From Cloacimonetes bacterium SCGC AAA252-N17 (GTDB lineage: Bacteria; Cloacimonadota; Cloacimonadia; JGIOTU-2): a DNA stretch of 64,000 nucleotides. Positions 8,135-16,811 of this stretch are shown here, in pieces; the stretch's first letter is position 1; the number at the start of each line of letters is the position of its first letter. The stretch is from positions 1 to 64,000 of the forward strand of contig ASNI01000005.1 in assembly GCA_000404785.1 (NCBI GenBank), read 5' to 3'. Both the position numbers and the translations under genes were made by a program. The notes under the pieces were generated by a model, which did no database searches, was not told where the DNA came from, and saw only the letters and a program-made list of their open reading frames with translations.

Positions 8135-8878
8135 ATGTCATTCCCTCGAAAGAGGGAATCCAGTATTTTCGTATAGATGATCAACTACAATGAGAAAGAG
8201 AGTTGTAGGGTCATTTGCACTCAAAATGACCTCATTCAATGTACGACTTATTAACCCGAGGCGTTCCCTTCACGACCGACTCGTGATTCAGCCCACTCAT
8301 AAAAAAGAGATGTCATTCCCTCGAAAGAGGGAATCCAGTATTTTCGCATAGATGTTCAACTAAAACGAAAAAAGAGTTGCAAGGTCATTTGCACTCAAAA
8401 TGACCTCATTCAATGTACGACTTATTAACCCGAATCGTTCCCTTCACGACCGACTCGTGATTCAACCCACTCATAAAAAAGAGATGTCATTCCCTCGAAA
8501 GAGGGAATCCAGTATTTTCGTATAGATGATCAACTAAAACGAAAAAAAGAGTTGTAGGGTCATTTGCACTCAAAATGACCTCATTCAATGTACGACTTAT
8601 TAACCCGAGTCGTTCCCTTCACGACCAACTCGTGATTAAGCACACTTAAAAAAAAGTATGTCACTCCCTCGTAAGAGGGAATCCAGTATTTTCGTATATG
8701 TGTTCAACTAAAACGAAAAAAAGAGTTGCAAGGTCATTTGCCCCCAGATGACCTCATTCAATGTATGACTTATTAACCCGAGTCATTCCCTTCACGACCA
8801 ACTCGTGATTAAGCCCACTTAATAAAAAGTATGTCATTCCCTCGCAAGAGGAAATCCAGTATTTTCGTATTCTCTGCA
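8135..8878. repeat. Tandem array, 4.3 copies of a ~174-bp hairpin-rich unit
   Basis: Units begin with ATGTCA at 8135, 8310, 8484, 8658 and 8831, giving periods of 175, 174, 174 and 173 bp; the last copy stops after about 48 bases. Each full unit contains four inverted repeats in order: (1) ATTCCCTC/GAGGGAAT with a four-base loop, (2) AGGTCATTT/AAATGACCT, (3) ACGACT/AGTCGT around TATTAACCCG, and (4) TCACGA/TCGTGA. Units 1 and 3 share one set of variants, 2 and 4 another. The array fills the space between two convergent genes. The flanking parts of the 7973-9013 gap (8097-8134 and 8879-9013) show nothing else. It is not CRISPR: units are near-identical throughout with no spacers. Confidence 0.95.
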
Positions 8879-9013
8879 TAACCCAAGTCCAGTTTAGAAA
8901 AAACCTGTTATATACGAGAAATTATTGAAACTATTCTAATACTGGAAAAATTATTAATGATGGGGTTTTAAAAACCTAAACTCGACTCGGGTTAGGACTG
9001 GTGGGAATCAGCC

Positions 9014-9691
9014 CTACCGATAACTCACCTGAAAAATTTCTTTTGTGAATAAATCAATCGCACTCAATTTCTTAAAATATCCCGCTCCTGTATCTATACC
9101 AATTTTATCATCCGTAATAAGCACTCTGCGCTGTGGAGTATGCCCGAACACAACTATCTTATCCAATCCGTCAGCTGACGGATAATCAATGAACTGATAC
9201 CGGATCCACAAAAGTGTCTCTCTGCTCTGTTCATCAAAAGGAACTCCGGGCATCAATCCGGCGTGAACAAAATAATAATTCTCTGTTTCAAAAAATATCT
9301 TCGTGTCCTTTATAAATTCCAAATGCTCTTCCGGTATGAGATGTTCCAAATCGTCGATCGTTGAACCGGCGCCTCCGTATGAAAGCGCAGTAAATTCTCC
9401 GCCATTTCGTTCATAATACGAGCCGTAAATTGCTTCCTTATCCAGCCCCAGATGATCCAGAAGCATATCCTCGTGATTTCCCCGAAGAAAAACCGATTTA
9501 TATTCCTTTTTAAAATTTATCAGATAGTCAACGACTTCGCGGCTTTTTCTCCCTCTATCGATATAATCTCCGATAAAGACAAAGAAATCCTTATCTGTAG
9601 GATCGATCTTTCCCATCAACTCTTGCAGCATATCGAACTGCCCGTGTATATCGCCAACTGCGATCAGACGTTTGTAGTCTCTCCCCTTCAT
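9014..9691 (-). CDS. PPP-family metallophosphatase (Ser/Thr protein phosphatase-like)
   Basis: 225 aa, calcineurin-like fold. The metal-site blocks are complete: GDIHGQFDML near the N-terminus, FIGDYIDRGRKSREVV, and FLRGNHEDMLLDH, plus a later FVHAGL and VFGHTP carrying the remaining histidines. The GDxHG/GDxxDRG/GNHE set is that of PPP phosphatases (PrpA/PrpB or ApaH-like); either phosphoprotein or dinucleotide substrates are possible. Its ATG begins one base after the sprA stop codon and has no convincing RBS, so translation is probably coupled to sprA. Coupling to a secretion translocon suggests, but does not show, a role at the envelope. Confidence 0.9.
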   Translation of the reverse strand: MKGRDYKRLIAVGDIHGQFDMLQELMGKIDPTDKDFFVFIGDYIDRGRKSREVVDYLINFKKEYKSVFLRGNHEDMLLDHLGLDKEAIYGSYYERNGGEFTALSYGGAGSTIDDLEHLIPEEHLEFIKDTKIFFETENYYFVHAGLMPGVPFDEQSRETLLWIRYQFIDYPSADGLDKIVVFGHTPQRRVLITDDKIGIDTGAGYFKKLSAIDLFTKEIFQVSYR

Positions 9692-9692
9692 T

Positions 9693-12600
9693 TTAGAATT
9701 TGAATTCTACCCAAATATTAATAGCTGTAGTTGTGGTAGAAGTTCCTTCTTTCACGTCTTTTTGGGCTTCGTAACGGGCTGTGAGTCCTGCATTAATGTC
9801 TCTGCTGAAGTTGTAAGTTACCCTGGGCTCAACCTTAAAAGTATTTTTATTTTCAGTTGGTTCCCATTTCTGCATAGATGTATTGGTATATTTTGACTGA
9901 TTGGAAGTATAACTAATATCGAGGTCAATATCGGTTTTATTCGTCATTTTCAGACTTCCAAGCAGAGGAATTTTCACTCCTTTTGCAGACTGGAATGTAT
10001 AGCGGAAAGTTGTGCTGACGCTCGCTTCATCATTTCTTGTTTCCTTATTATTTTCAATATAACTTATCTGGTTACTGAAGTTATAATTAAAACCAAGATT
10101 TGCATTTATCTTATTGAATAGCTTGGTATTGAAAGAGATAAGCGGACTGAACTGGAACTTCTCTGTAGAGCTCTCCGGTGTATCCCAGAATCCTGACCCT
10201 GTATTAGATATCATGCGGGAAAAACTCGTTGAGAGCCGGCTATTACTGAGAAAATTTGCATTCAGGAAATCATCAATTCCATTGAAGCCAAGAACGAGCC
10301 CAGGCAGAGTTATCGACTCTGTTTTTGTCTTGTTGCCGGAATTTTGATTCAGGCCGATGCTGTATTTTGCACTTACTTCTGCGCTTATGAACTTCGTTAG
10401 TTCAAAGCTGGTTCGTGTGTTGGCAGAAAAGGCATCTACCTGACCTGTTGATTGTATCTGCCCTAATGTGAGGTCGCGTAATCCAAGCTGATAATAGAGA
10501 TCAGGCAGCGAATCGGGAGGTGCATAGTATTTTGTCCTGTATGTATTTGAATAACTAAGATCCACTGAACCGATCTTGTGTACACAGAAGCCAACAGCTT
10601 TTGTAGCGTACATTGCAATCTTTTTAAATCCAAATGACGATGTTTTCTCTTCTATTATTATTTCTTCTTCACCTTCAGGTGTTTCTACTTCTATATCCAC
10701 AGAATCGACAATCTCTTCTATTTCTTCATTTTTCGGTTCTTCCCCGCTTCTCTCATGTTCTTCAAGTTCCTTTTGTTTCTCTTTATCTTCCAGCTCTATT
10801 TCATCGATCTCCTCAATTTCCTTTTCTGTCTCCTCTTCGATCAATTCCCCTTGTGGCGTAACTTTTTCTTCTTTCACCACCTCATCTATCTCAATGAGTT
10901 GCATAATATATTCACCATACTTGTCGAATTTCAGTGTGATATTTGCGGAAGCTCTACGTTCATTTTCAACTTCATATTGTATGCTCAATGTATCATGATC
11001 AAGAGTTTCTCTACGGTTTTGTTTATACAAGGTTTTATACTGCGTGTTGAAATTTAACTTTTTCATATAGTCAGGCACATATTTCAGGGTCACATCTTGA
11101 TTTCTGGCAGTTTCCACACCGATATTCAGTTTTCCTACCTTATTTTTCTTTCCAAGATCACGGGTCATGTTCAGCAAATAATCAGTATTGAGATCTGTGA
11201 ACAACTCATAATCCACAGTAAGTTTAGGATTCAGGGTGTGTTCCGGCACCTTATCATCTTTTATGAAAAGTGTATCCTGGCTCAGCTTGGTCCATGAATT
11301 GTACCTTGTATAGTTATAATTAGTATTGATGGTGATCTTCTGGGGAAGGAAGTACACATTGAATTTTTCAAAAATTTTGATATCATGAGTATTTTTAGCG
11401 AAATTCAATGCATAATTCAATGTTCCTGTATATTTGTAAGTAGTGTCCCGTTTTGTAGGCGAAAGGATATTGTTATTCTGAACTGATGCTGCGATATAAG
11501 TGTTATCGAGAAGAACCTTTGCAAAGAAATTTGTTGATTTTTTACTTTTCCGCAGCGAGATCGATACTTCTTTTGATTCGCTAAGAGTTTTGTATTTGTT
11601 CTTTTCTTCTGGAGTTATGAGCTTGATGTCCGAACTCGGCTGGAATCGCGGCTTGCTTTCACTGAACGTGTAATCGAATTTCAATGGAATATTGAAGCCC
11701 CATTCATCGGGCATAAATTTATGAAGATAAAAATTATTCCTTAGAGCATAGGAATAACTGTCCGAACCGCTGCCCGAACGCTTGCCAAGTGAATAGAAAT
11801 TCGGGGTTTTCCTTTCAAAATTGATCCATACATCGGCAAAATCCGCAATTTTTGTATCCAGCGTTAATCGTGCTGCCATACCCATCTCGCTGTAGGGATC
11901 GCTCACACGGATATCATCAAAGAAAATGCGACCGCTGAATGTAGTTTCCATGCTGTCGGGGCGAATTAGTCCAACTGCTACCTGCTTGATATATCCAAGA
12001 GAGGGATTACCCACGATCCTCAAACAGGCAGTAGTATCTTGCACATCACTTTTTTTCAGATCGGTAAATTCTGTAAAATCAATAGTGATATCCTGCCAGC
12101 GGCTCTCTGTCATTTTTAAGTCAATATCATCATACACCTGTACGGACTGACGATACTCGTAGTAGTTTAAAGTATCTTCACCAAGGCGGAAAATAATTGT
12201 TTCATTATCCGATGCATTTAGTGGTGGTCCTGTAGCATGCTGTGCATAGACCCATAATTTCACTTTGCTGTAATTGAGCAGGTCTAATTTTTCGGAGAAA
12301 TTTTCCTTTGCATAGATATATCTATCTGGTTCAAGATTTTGGATTTTCAATACGAGGGATTGCTCGATCTCTTTTTCTTTATCATCATCACCTGTCAATG
12401 AGCCGGGAGGTGGAGTGTAATCGAGATTATTGGAGTTATTTTCAGTTGCCACCTCGAACGCTTCATCGGGTTGAAGGTCTGCAGGTCTGTGCAAAGTTGT
12501 ATCCATAATAGCAGAAGCAGTCCATTTGTTACCAACCAGCTCGAAGGTCTCGATATCAATAACCAGATCGTCCGATGATTCTGTCTTCATCCACAAACGA

Positions 12601-15600
12601 GCACTTTGAATATAGCCCCAAGAAGGATTTAGAGTATCAGCAGGGTGAAAATATGTCGAATCCTGCAAAGGAATGCGGATGAATTTCCAATCATTATATT
12701 CTGAAATGAGAATTTCGGGATCTACGTTTGTGAGGTCTATAGCATATTGAAAATAATTATTTTTTGTGTCGAGCACAAAGTTTCTATTCAAGTCCTCAGT
12801 ATCCAGACGTCCGTTGACTTCCGCACCGTTTATTCCACTATAATCTGATGACCCGGCTGAATAATTATAGTCGTCATTTCCATCATCGATGCCAGGCTCG
12901 TCATCTTCATCATGATTTTTTGGAGGTACCGGGTCTGTGCCAGGTACATTATCAAGTCCTACGTCTTCCCCCACATCGAGCACACCATCCTGATTGAGAT
13001 CCTCATAGTTCAGAATGCCATTCGGATGAGTGATCGGATAATAGTCCTCGCTCATGGTACCAAGGTTGATAAAGAGCGTGTCACCAAGCTCTGCATCTTT
13101 TGCTTTCAGTGTAAGTTCGAGATAGCGTTTTTTCTTTAAATCCTCAGCGGTTCTGCCAAAACTTTTCATGATACCACCCCAACTAGGAAGGGGAGTAAGT
13201 GGTTCTAATTTGCATTCAAGAACAGACACATACTCTCTTCCCTCATCTGTGGGAAGATCAGGATAGATGTCTTTTTTCTGAAATACATTATGTGGATTAT
13301 ACCAGCTCAGATCACCTCTGGAAATAAGGGTAACAAGTGTATCTGCCATAAGAGAATCGATTCCGATAGGATAACTGGCAAAATCATATTCTGAACGGCT
13401 AATACCAATAGAAAATTTCTCATTGATCGCTTCCATATCATCGATGTATGCTTCCTTGTTATCAGTGGCATTAGGATCAGGAATGTTCATCGCCACTTCA
13501 CCGGAAAGTGACACTGTTGATTTGTCATTGGTCCTCACCAGGGGTATCATATTTACGAGATCAGTCACAAATGGAAGATCCGCTTTCACAGAGCCATCGA
13601 TGTCTCCAACAAATATCTTAGTTGGCTCGCTTCCAACCTTTACATGCTTTTTGCTGGAAGCTCCTCCTTCATACATGAAAGTCGCTCCGATCTTTGCATT
13701 ATTATTAAATTCATAATCTGCCCGAAGACCGAACATGCTCTTCTTGTCCATACTGAAGAAGGGCTCGTACTCGAAATCCACTTTTACATCAGCGTTGGGA
13801 TCGCTGGCAGCATCGCCCTTGAGCCGCACTGTGCCGCCAAAATAATCAATATCGTAATCAGTTCCCTTTTTCATCAGCACACCGTCAACATAAACCTTTT
13901 CACTTCCTTCGATGATATTGATGTGTCCCAGGTTTATCGTGCTGCCGACTGTGTTTGATTTCACACTTATGTAAAAGGGATTATAATCTTCTACCTTTGG
14001 ATCGCGCTCATTATAGACCATTGGATTACCGAGTGTGCTGTCGTATTCCGAGAACCAGTATTGTTGGAATGGCTCCCACATATCGAAGACAGCAAGTCCT
14101 TTCTCCAGATCAATGGTTTCATCGCTTCCGTTCACAATGCCGTCCCCGTTAGTGTCGAGATTCAGTATATCAATAAATTTATTAAGCACATTGTTAGAGT
14201 CTAAAATGCTGTATTCTGCTTCTCCTCCTGCTCCAGGCGGATAGTAAAAGATCTTTACTTCAAAACCCTGGGAATCGATATTCTTACCACCAAGACTGTA
14301 AATATTTTTGAATTGATAACCCCACTTTGCAGCAGGTAAATCATCTGTGTAATAATCCTTTTTGATCATTTTAACGGTTGGAACTCCATCTACATAACTG
14401 CCCCACTTCTTTCCAGACACCTCCTCATAGATGACACCAATGGCATAGTCATCTGAAATACCAACTCCGAATTGGATCATATATGGTGAGTTAATATAGT
14501 CTATAAAAAATTCATTTATAGGATCTGTGAGCTTATAAAATCTATATTCATTAGTATGATCAAGATCATAACCCGTTATATTCGTCGGATCAGTACGTCC
14601 GTCATCAATGAAGATTTCCATGGAACCTACTTTGGGCATTTTCTTGGAAAGATAACTCCATTGGGTCATAGGCAGTGTGTCCGGATTAACAGGCACACTA
14701 ATAGAATCTACAAACAAATTCTCGGGTTCATCAAACAAAAAATATTTATTCCTTACAAAGTTTTTGTCCATATACTCTGTTTCCTGTTGGACTGCATTCC
14801 CTGTGGCAGATGCCGATGCCTGTTGCCCTTCCTGCTGGCTAATAATAGTAGTGAGTTTGAGCTTTCCGAATTCAAATACACCCTTGATGCCAAACAGGTT
14901 TTCAGAAGAAGCTGAGTAGCTGATAAATTGCGAGCCCGAAAGTGAGAGCCGTGTATCTCCTGCTTCGATCAGTTTGATGGGATCATCTTCATCACCTACA
15001 TATTTTATGCTGATCTTATTTTTCTCAAAGATAGATGCATCAGAAGTTTGTTTTACATCGACCTTTATCTTTTTACCGATAGTTCCGCTGATGCCAAGAT
15101 TCAGCTTTTGTTCCATTTTAAGGTCTGGGAAAAACCCTTTATTTGAGCTTTCGGTTACTCTTTCCGGTTTACGTTTTGTTGATGATCCACCAATAGTTAT
15201 CTTTTGAGAACCGGTCACTTTAAGCCGACCGATATTATCACCAAAGAAGCGGCGCATTGCTTTGGGCATTTTTATTTTGGGAAATTCAATATCCGGAATA
15301 ATTCCCTGCACCTGCTTATTCTGAATGCGAAGCTGTTCTGCCTGCTCAATATCCTTATTAAGATACTCATAAAGCTGCTCATGGAAGCGAACGTTCACAT
15401 AGTTTTCCAAGCCCAATGCAAAAGGTGCATGGATACGGGCTCCTCCAAAAGAGCTTCGAACCAGTACCCTATTCTTTCTGATATCAATTTCATCCGAGTG
15501 TTCATAGAGTTTGGAATTCACAAAATATTTATTGAATTTCTGGTGGGGGAATGCTTCTTTCTTGAGGTATTCTACTACCTCTGTGGAGTCCTCTTTTGCC

Positions 15601-15983
15601 ATAAGAGGCATAGAAATTGTATGATGGAACAAGCTTGGAAATGAAGATATTTTTTGAGGATGATTTTTTTTCTTTTGTATAACTGTTTTTGTTGTATCTT
15701 TTTGTTTCTCGTGCTCCTCGGTAAGATTTAAAGTATCAGCAAAAGGAATTGTATCAATAATACCGAGTTCCGGCTTTTCAATAAACAGGGTGTCAGTAAC
15801 AATGAGAAGCGTATCTTTAGTCGTTTTACCGGTGCTATCTGTGACCTCAACTGTTTGCTTGCTTACCTTCTCCTCACCTTTTTCGATGATGGTCTCTGCC
15901 TGTATCGCATTATGCTGCAGAAGTGTATAACCTGCTGCAACTAAAAACAGGACGCTGATAAAGAAAACAGATCTAATCTTCAT
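9693..15983 (-). CDS. sprA: T9SS outer-membrane translocon SprA/Sov
   Basis: 2096 aa, slightly shorter than Flavobacterium SprA. SprA forms the very large outer-membrane beta-barrel through which type IX cargo leaves the periplasm. Visible are an N-terminal signal (about residues 1-30), the repeated SprA N-domain pattern (GSQKITIGGSS; ISIKYVGDEDDPIKLIEAGD; then LFGIKGVFEFGKLKLT, about residues 220-390), long alternating beta-strand segments, and a C-terminal barrel strand ending in WVEFKF. Residues about 1703-1783 form an extremely Glu-rich insert. Upstream a TTGACG (16048-16043, minus) may be the -35. The PPP phosphatase is directly downstream. No other gld/por genes are in the window, so the rest of the T9SS is elsewhere. 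Confidence 0.93.
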   Translation of the reverse strand: MKIRSVFFISVLFLVAAGYTLLQHNAIQAETIIEKGEEKVSKQTVEVTDSTGKTTKDTLLIVTDTLFIEKPELGIIDTIPFADTLNLTEEHEKQKDTTKTVIQKKKNHPQKISSFPSLFHHTISMPLMAKEDSTEVVEYLKKEAFPHQKFNKYFVNSKLYEHSDEIDIRKNRVLVRSSFGGARIHAPFALGLENYVNVRFHEQLYEYLNKDIEQAEQLRIQNKQVQGIIPDIEFPKIKMPKAMRRFFGDNIGRLKVTGSQKITIGGSSTKRKPERVTESSNKGFFPDLKMEQKLNLGISGTIGKKIKVDVKQTSDASIFEKNKISIKYVGDEDDPIKLIEAGDTRLSLSGSQFISYSASSENLFGIKGVFEFGKLKLTTIISQQEGQQASASATGNAVQQETEYMDKNFVRNKYFLFDEPENLFVDSISVPVNPDTLPMTQWSYLSKKMPKVGSMEIFIDDGRTDPTNITGYDLDHTNEYRFYKLTDPINEFFIDYINSPYMIQFGVGISDDYAIGVIYEEVSGKKWGSYVDGVPTVKMIKKDYYTDDLPAAKWGYQFKNIYSLGGKNIDSQGFEVKIFYYPPGAGGEAEYSILDSNNVLNKFIDILNLDTNGDGIVNGSDETIDLEKGLAVFDMWEPFQQYWFSEYDSTLGNPMVYNERDPKVEDYNPFYISVKSNTVGSTINLGHINIIEGSEKVYVDGVLMKKGTDYDIDYFGGTVRLKGDAASDPNADVKVDFEYEPFFSMDKKSMFGLRADYEFNNNAKIGATFMYEGGASSKKHVKVGSEPTKIFVGDIDGSVKADLPFVTDLVNMIPLVRTNDKSTVSLSGEVAMNIPDPNATDNKEAYIDDMEAINEKFSIGISRSEYDFASYPIGIDSLMADTLVTLISRGDLSWYNPHNVFQKKDIYPDLPTDEGREYVSVLECKLEPLTPLPSWGGIMKSFGRTAEDLKKKRYLELTLKAKDAELGDTLFINLGTMSEDYYPITHPNGILNYEDLNQDGVLDVGEDVGLDNVPGTDPVPPKNHDEDDEPGIDDGNDDYNYSAGSSDYSGINGAEVNGRLDTEDLNRNFVLDTKNNYFQYAIDLTNVDPEILISEYNDWKFIRIPLQDSTYFHPADTLNPSWGYIQSARLWMKTESSDDLVIDIETFELVGNKWTASAIMDTTLHRPADLQPDEAFEVATENNSNNLDYTPPPGSLTGDDDKEKEIEQSLVLKIQNLEPDRYIYAKENFSEKLDLLNYSKVKLWVYAQHATGPPLNASDNETIIFRLGEDTLNYYEYRQSVQVYDDIDLKMTESRWQDITIDFTEFTDLKKSDVQDTTACLRIVGNPSLGYIKQVAVGLIRPDSMETTFSGRIFFDDIRVSDPYSEMGMAARLTLDTKIADFADVWINFERKTPNFYSLGKRSGSGSDSYSYALRNNFYLHKFMPDEWGFNIPLKFDYTFSESKPRFQPSSDIKLITPEEKNKYKTLSESKEVSISLRKSKKSTNFFAKVLLDNTYIAASVQNNNILSPTKRDTTYKYTGTLNYALNFAKNTHDIKIFEKFNVYFLPQKITINTNYNYTRYNSWTKLSQDTLFIKDDKVPEHTLNPKLTVDYELFTDLNTDYLLNMTRDLGKKNKVGKLNIGVETARNQDVTLKYVPDYMKKLNFNTQYKTLYKQNRRETLDHDTLSIQYEVENERRASANITLKFDKYGEYIMQLIEIDEVVKEEKVTPQGELIEEETEKEIEEIDEIELEDKEKQKELEEHERSGEEPKNEEIEEIVDSVDIEVETPEGEEEIIIEEKTSSFGFKKIAMYATKAVGFCVHKIGSVDLSYSNTYRTKYYAPPDSLPDLYYQLGLRDLTLGQIQSTGQVDAFSANTRTSFELTKFISAEVSAKYSIGLNQNSGNKTKTESITLPGLVLGFNGIDDFLNANFLSNSRLSTSFSRMISNTGSGFWDTPESSTEKFQFSPLISFNTKLFNKINANLGFNYNFSNQISYIENNKETRNDEASVSTTFRYTFQSAKGVKIPLLGSLKMTNKTDIDLDISYTSNQSKYTNTSMQKWEPTENKNTFKVEPRVTYNFSRDINAGLTARYEAQKDVKEGTSTTTTAINIWVEFKF

Positions 15984-16301
15984 ACCTATTAAACTTATAA
16001 CTATCCTTAAATATATTTATTCAATTATTTACAGAGTTTATCCGTCAACCGGTGGATTGCTCGCTATAAGCGAAATTTCGATAGTATCAAAGTATATAGG
16101 CAGTCTTCCTCTTTTGATTGCCAAAATGTAGAGCCATTCCCTTCATGGTCAACATTTTATTCATTCCAAATATATTGCATTTGATCTTTTTCATAGGAAG
16201 CTCTTGTATGCGTGAAGTCATTTTTATCGTCAAGAAATTGATGATTGTTGACAAAACATCACTCAAAAATAGTCTGCTAACATCAAATTTTGGGAGGTAC
16301 T
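15984..16301. other. Divergent intergenic region sprA / dtd
   Basis: 318 bp between divergent genes. Toward dtd, TTGACA at 16248-16253 is followed after 16 bases by TAGTCT (16270-16275), a plausible promoter ending about 25 bases before the ATG. Toward sprA only TTGACG (16048-16043, minus) inside a short ACCGGT palindrome stands out, without a convincing -10. No small gene or structured RNA was recognised. Confidence 0.45.
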
Positions 16302-16742
16302 ATGCGGCTGCTTATTCAGCGTGTGAACTATGCTTCTGTCTCTGTGGAAGGTACACTTATTTCAAAAATAGGAAAAGGATTGCTCATCTTTCTTGGAGTT
16401 GGGCACAATGATACTGAAGCCCATGCGGACTTTCTTGCGAAAAAGTCAGTGAACCTGCGCATATTTGAGGATGATGAAGGAAAGATGAATCTCAGTGTGA
16501 AGGATATTTGTGGAGAAATTCTGCTGATCTCGCAATTCACCTTGTATGCTGACACAAAAAAAGGGAACCGCCCCGGCTTTTCCGACTCCGCTCCTCCAGA
16601 AAAAGCAGAAGCACTGTATGAGTATTTTGGAAAGTGCTTGAATAAACTTGGAGTTCCTACAAAAACGGGCAAATTCGGTGCGCTTATGGAAATCAATCTT
16701 CTTAATTTCGGACCTGCAACCTTTCTTTTGGAGAGAGAATAA
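16302..16742 (+). CDS. dtd: D-aminoacyl-tRNA deacylase
   Basis: 146 aa, full length for DTD. The enzyme hydrolyses D-amino acids mischarged on tRNA. The two active-site signatures are present: LLISQFTLYADT with the catalytic threonine, and the cross-subunit loop read here as NFGPAT (usual GPVT, here GPAT), plus KGNRPGFSDSAPP. The ATG at 16302 is chosen because GGGAGG lies 6 bases upstream; an in-frame TTG at 16290 would place that RBS inside the gene. First gene of a long plus-strand run; glyS follows after 69 bp. Confidence 0.96.
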   Translation: MRLLIQRVNYASVSVEGTLISKIGKGLLIFLGVGHNDTEAHADFLAKKSVNLRIFEDDEGKMNLSVKDICGEILLISQFTLYADTKKGNRPGFSDSAPPEKAEALYEYFGKCLNKLGVPTKTGKFGALMEINLLNFGPATFLLERE

Positions 16743-16811
16743 GCTTCAAAACAATCCGGCAGACCCAAAATCTTGACACGCTTTACACCATCAGGAAATT
16801 TCCCCCTCAAC

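Noticed and set aside
8135..8878. Possible CRISPR array
   Set aside because: Whole 174-bp units are repeated; there are no short repeats separated by unique spacers and no cas genes.
10576..10998. Serine-rich plus-strand frame
   Set aside because: Mirror image of the Glu-rich insert in SprA (GAA/GAG codons read backwards give TTC/CTC and serine codons).
16290..16301. Upstream TTG start for dtd
   Set aside because: It would place the GGGAGG ribosome-binding site inside the gene; ATG 16302 starts the conserved MRLLIQRV.
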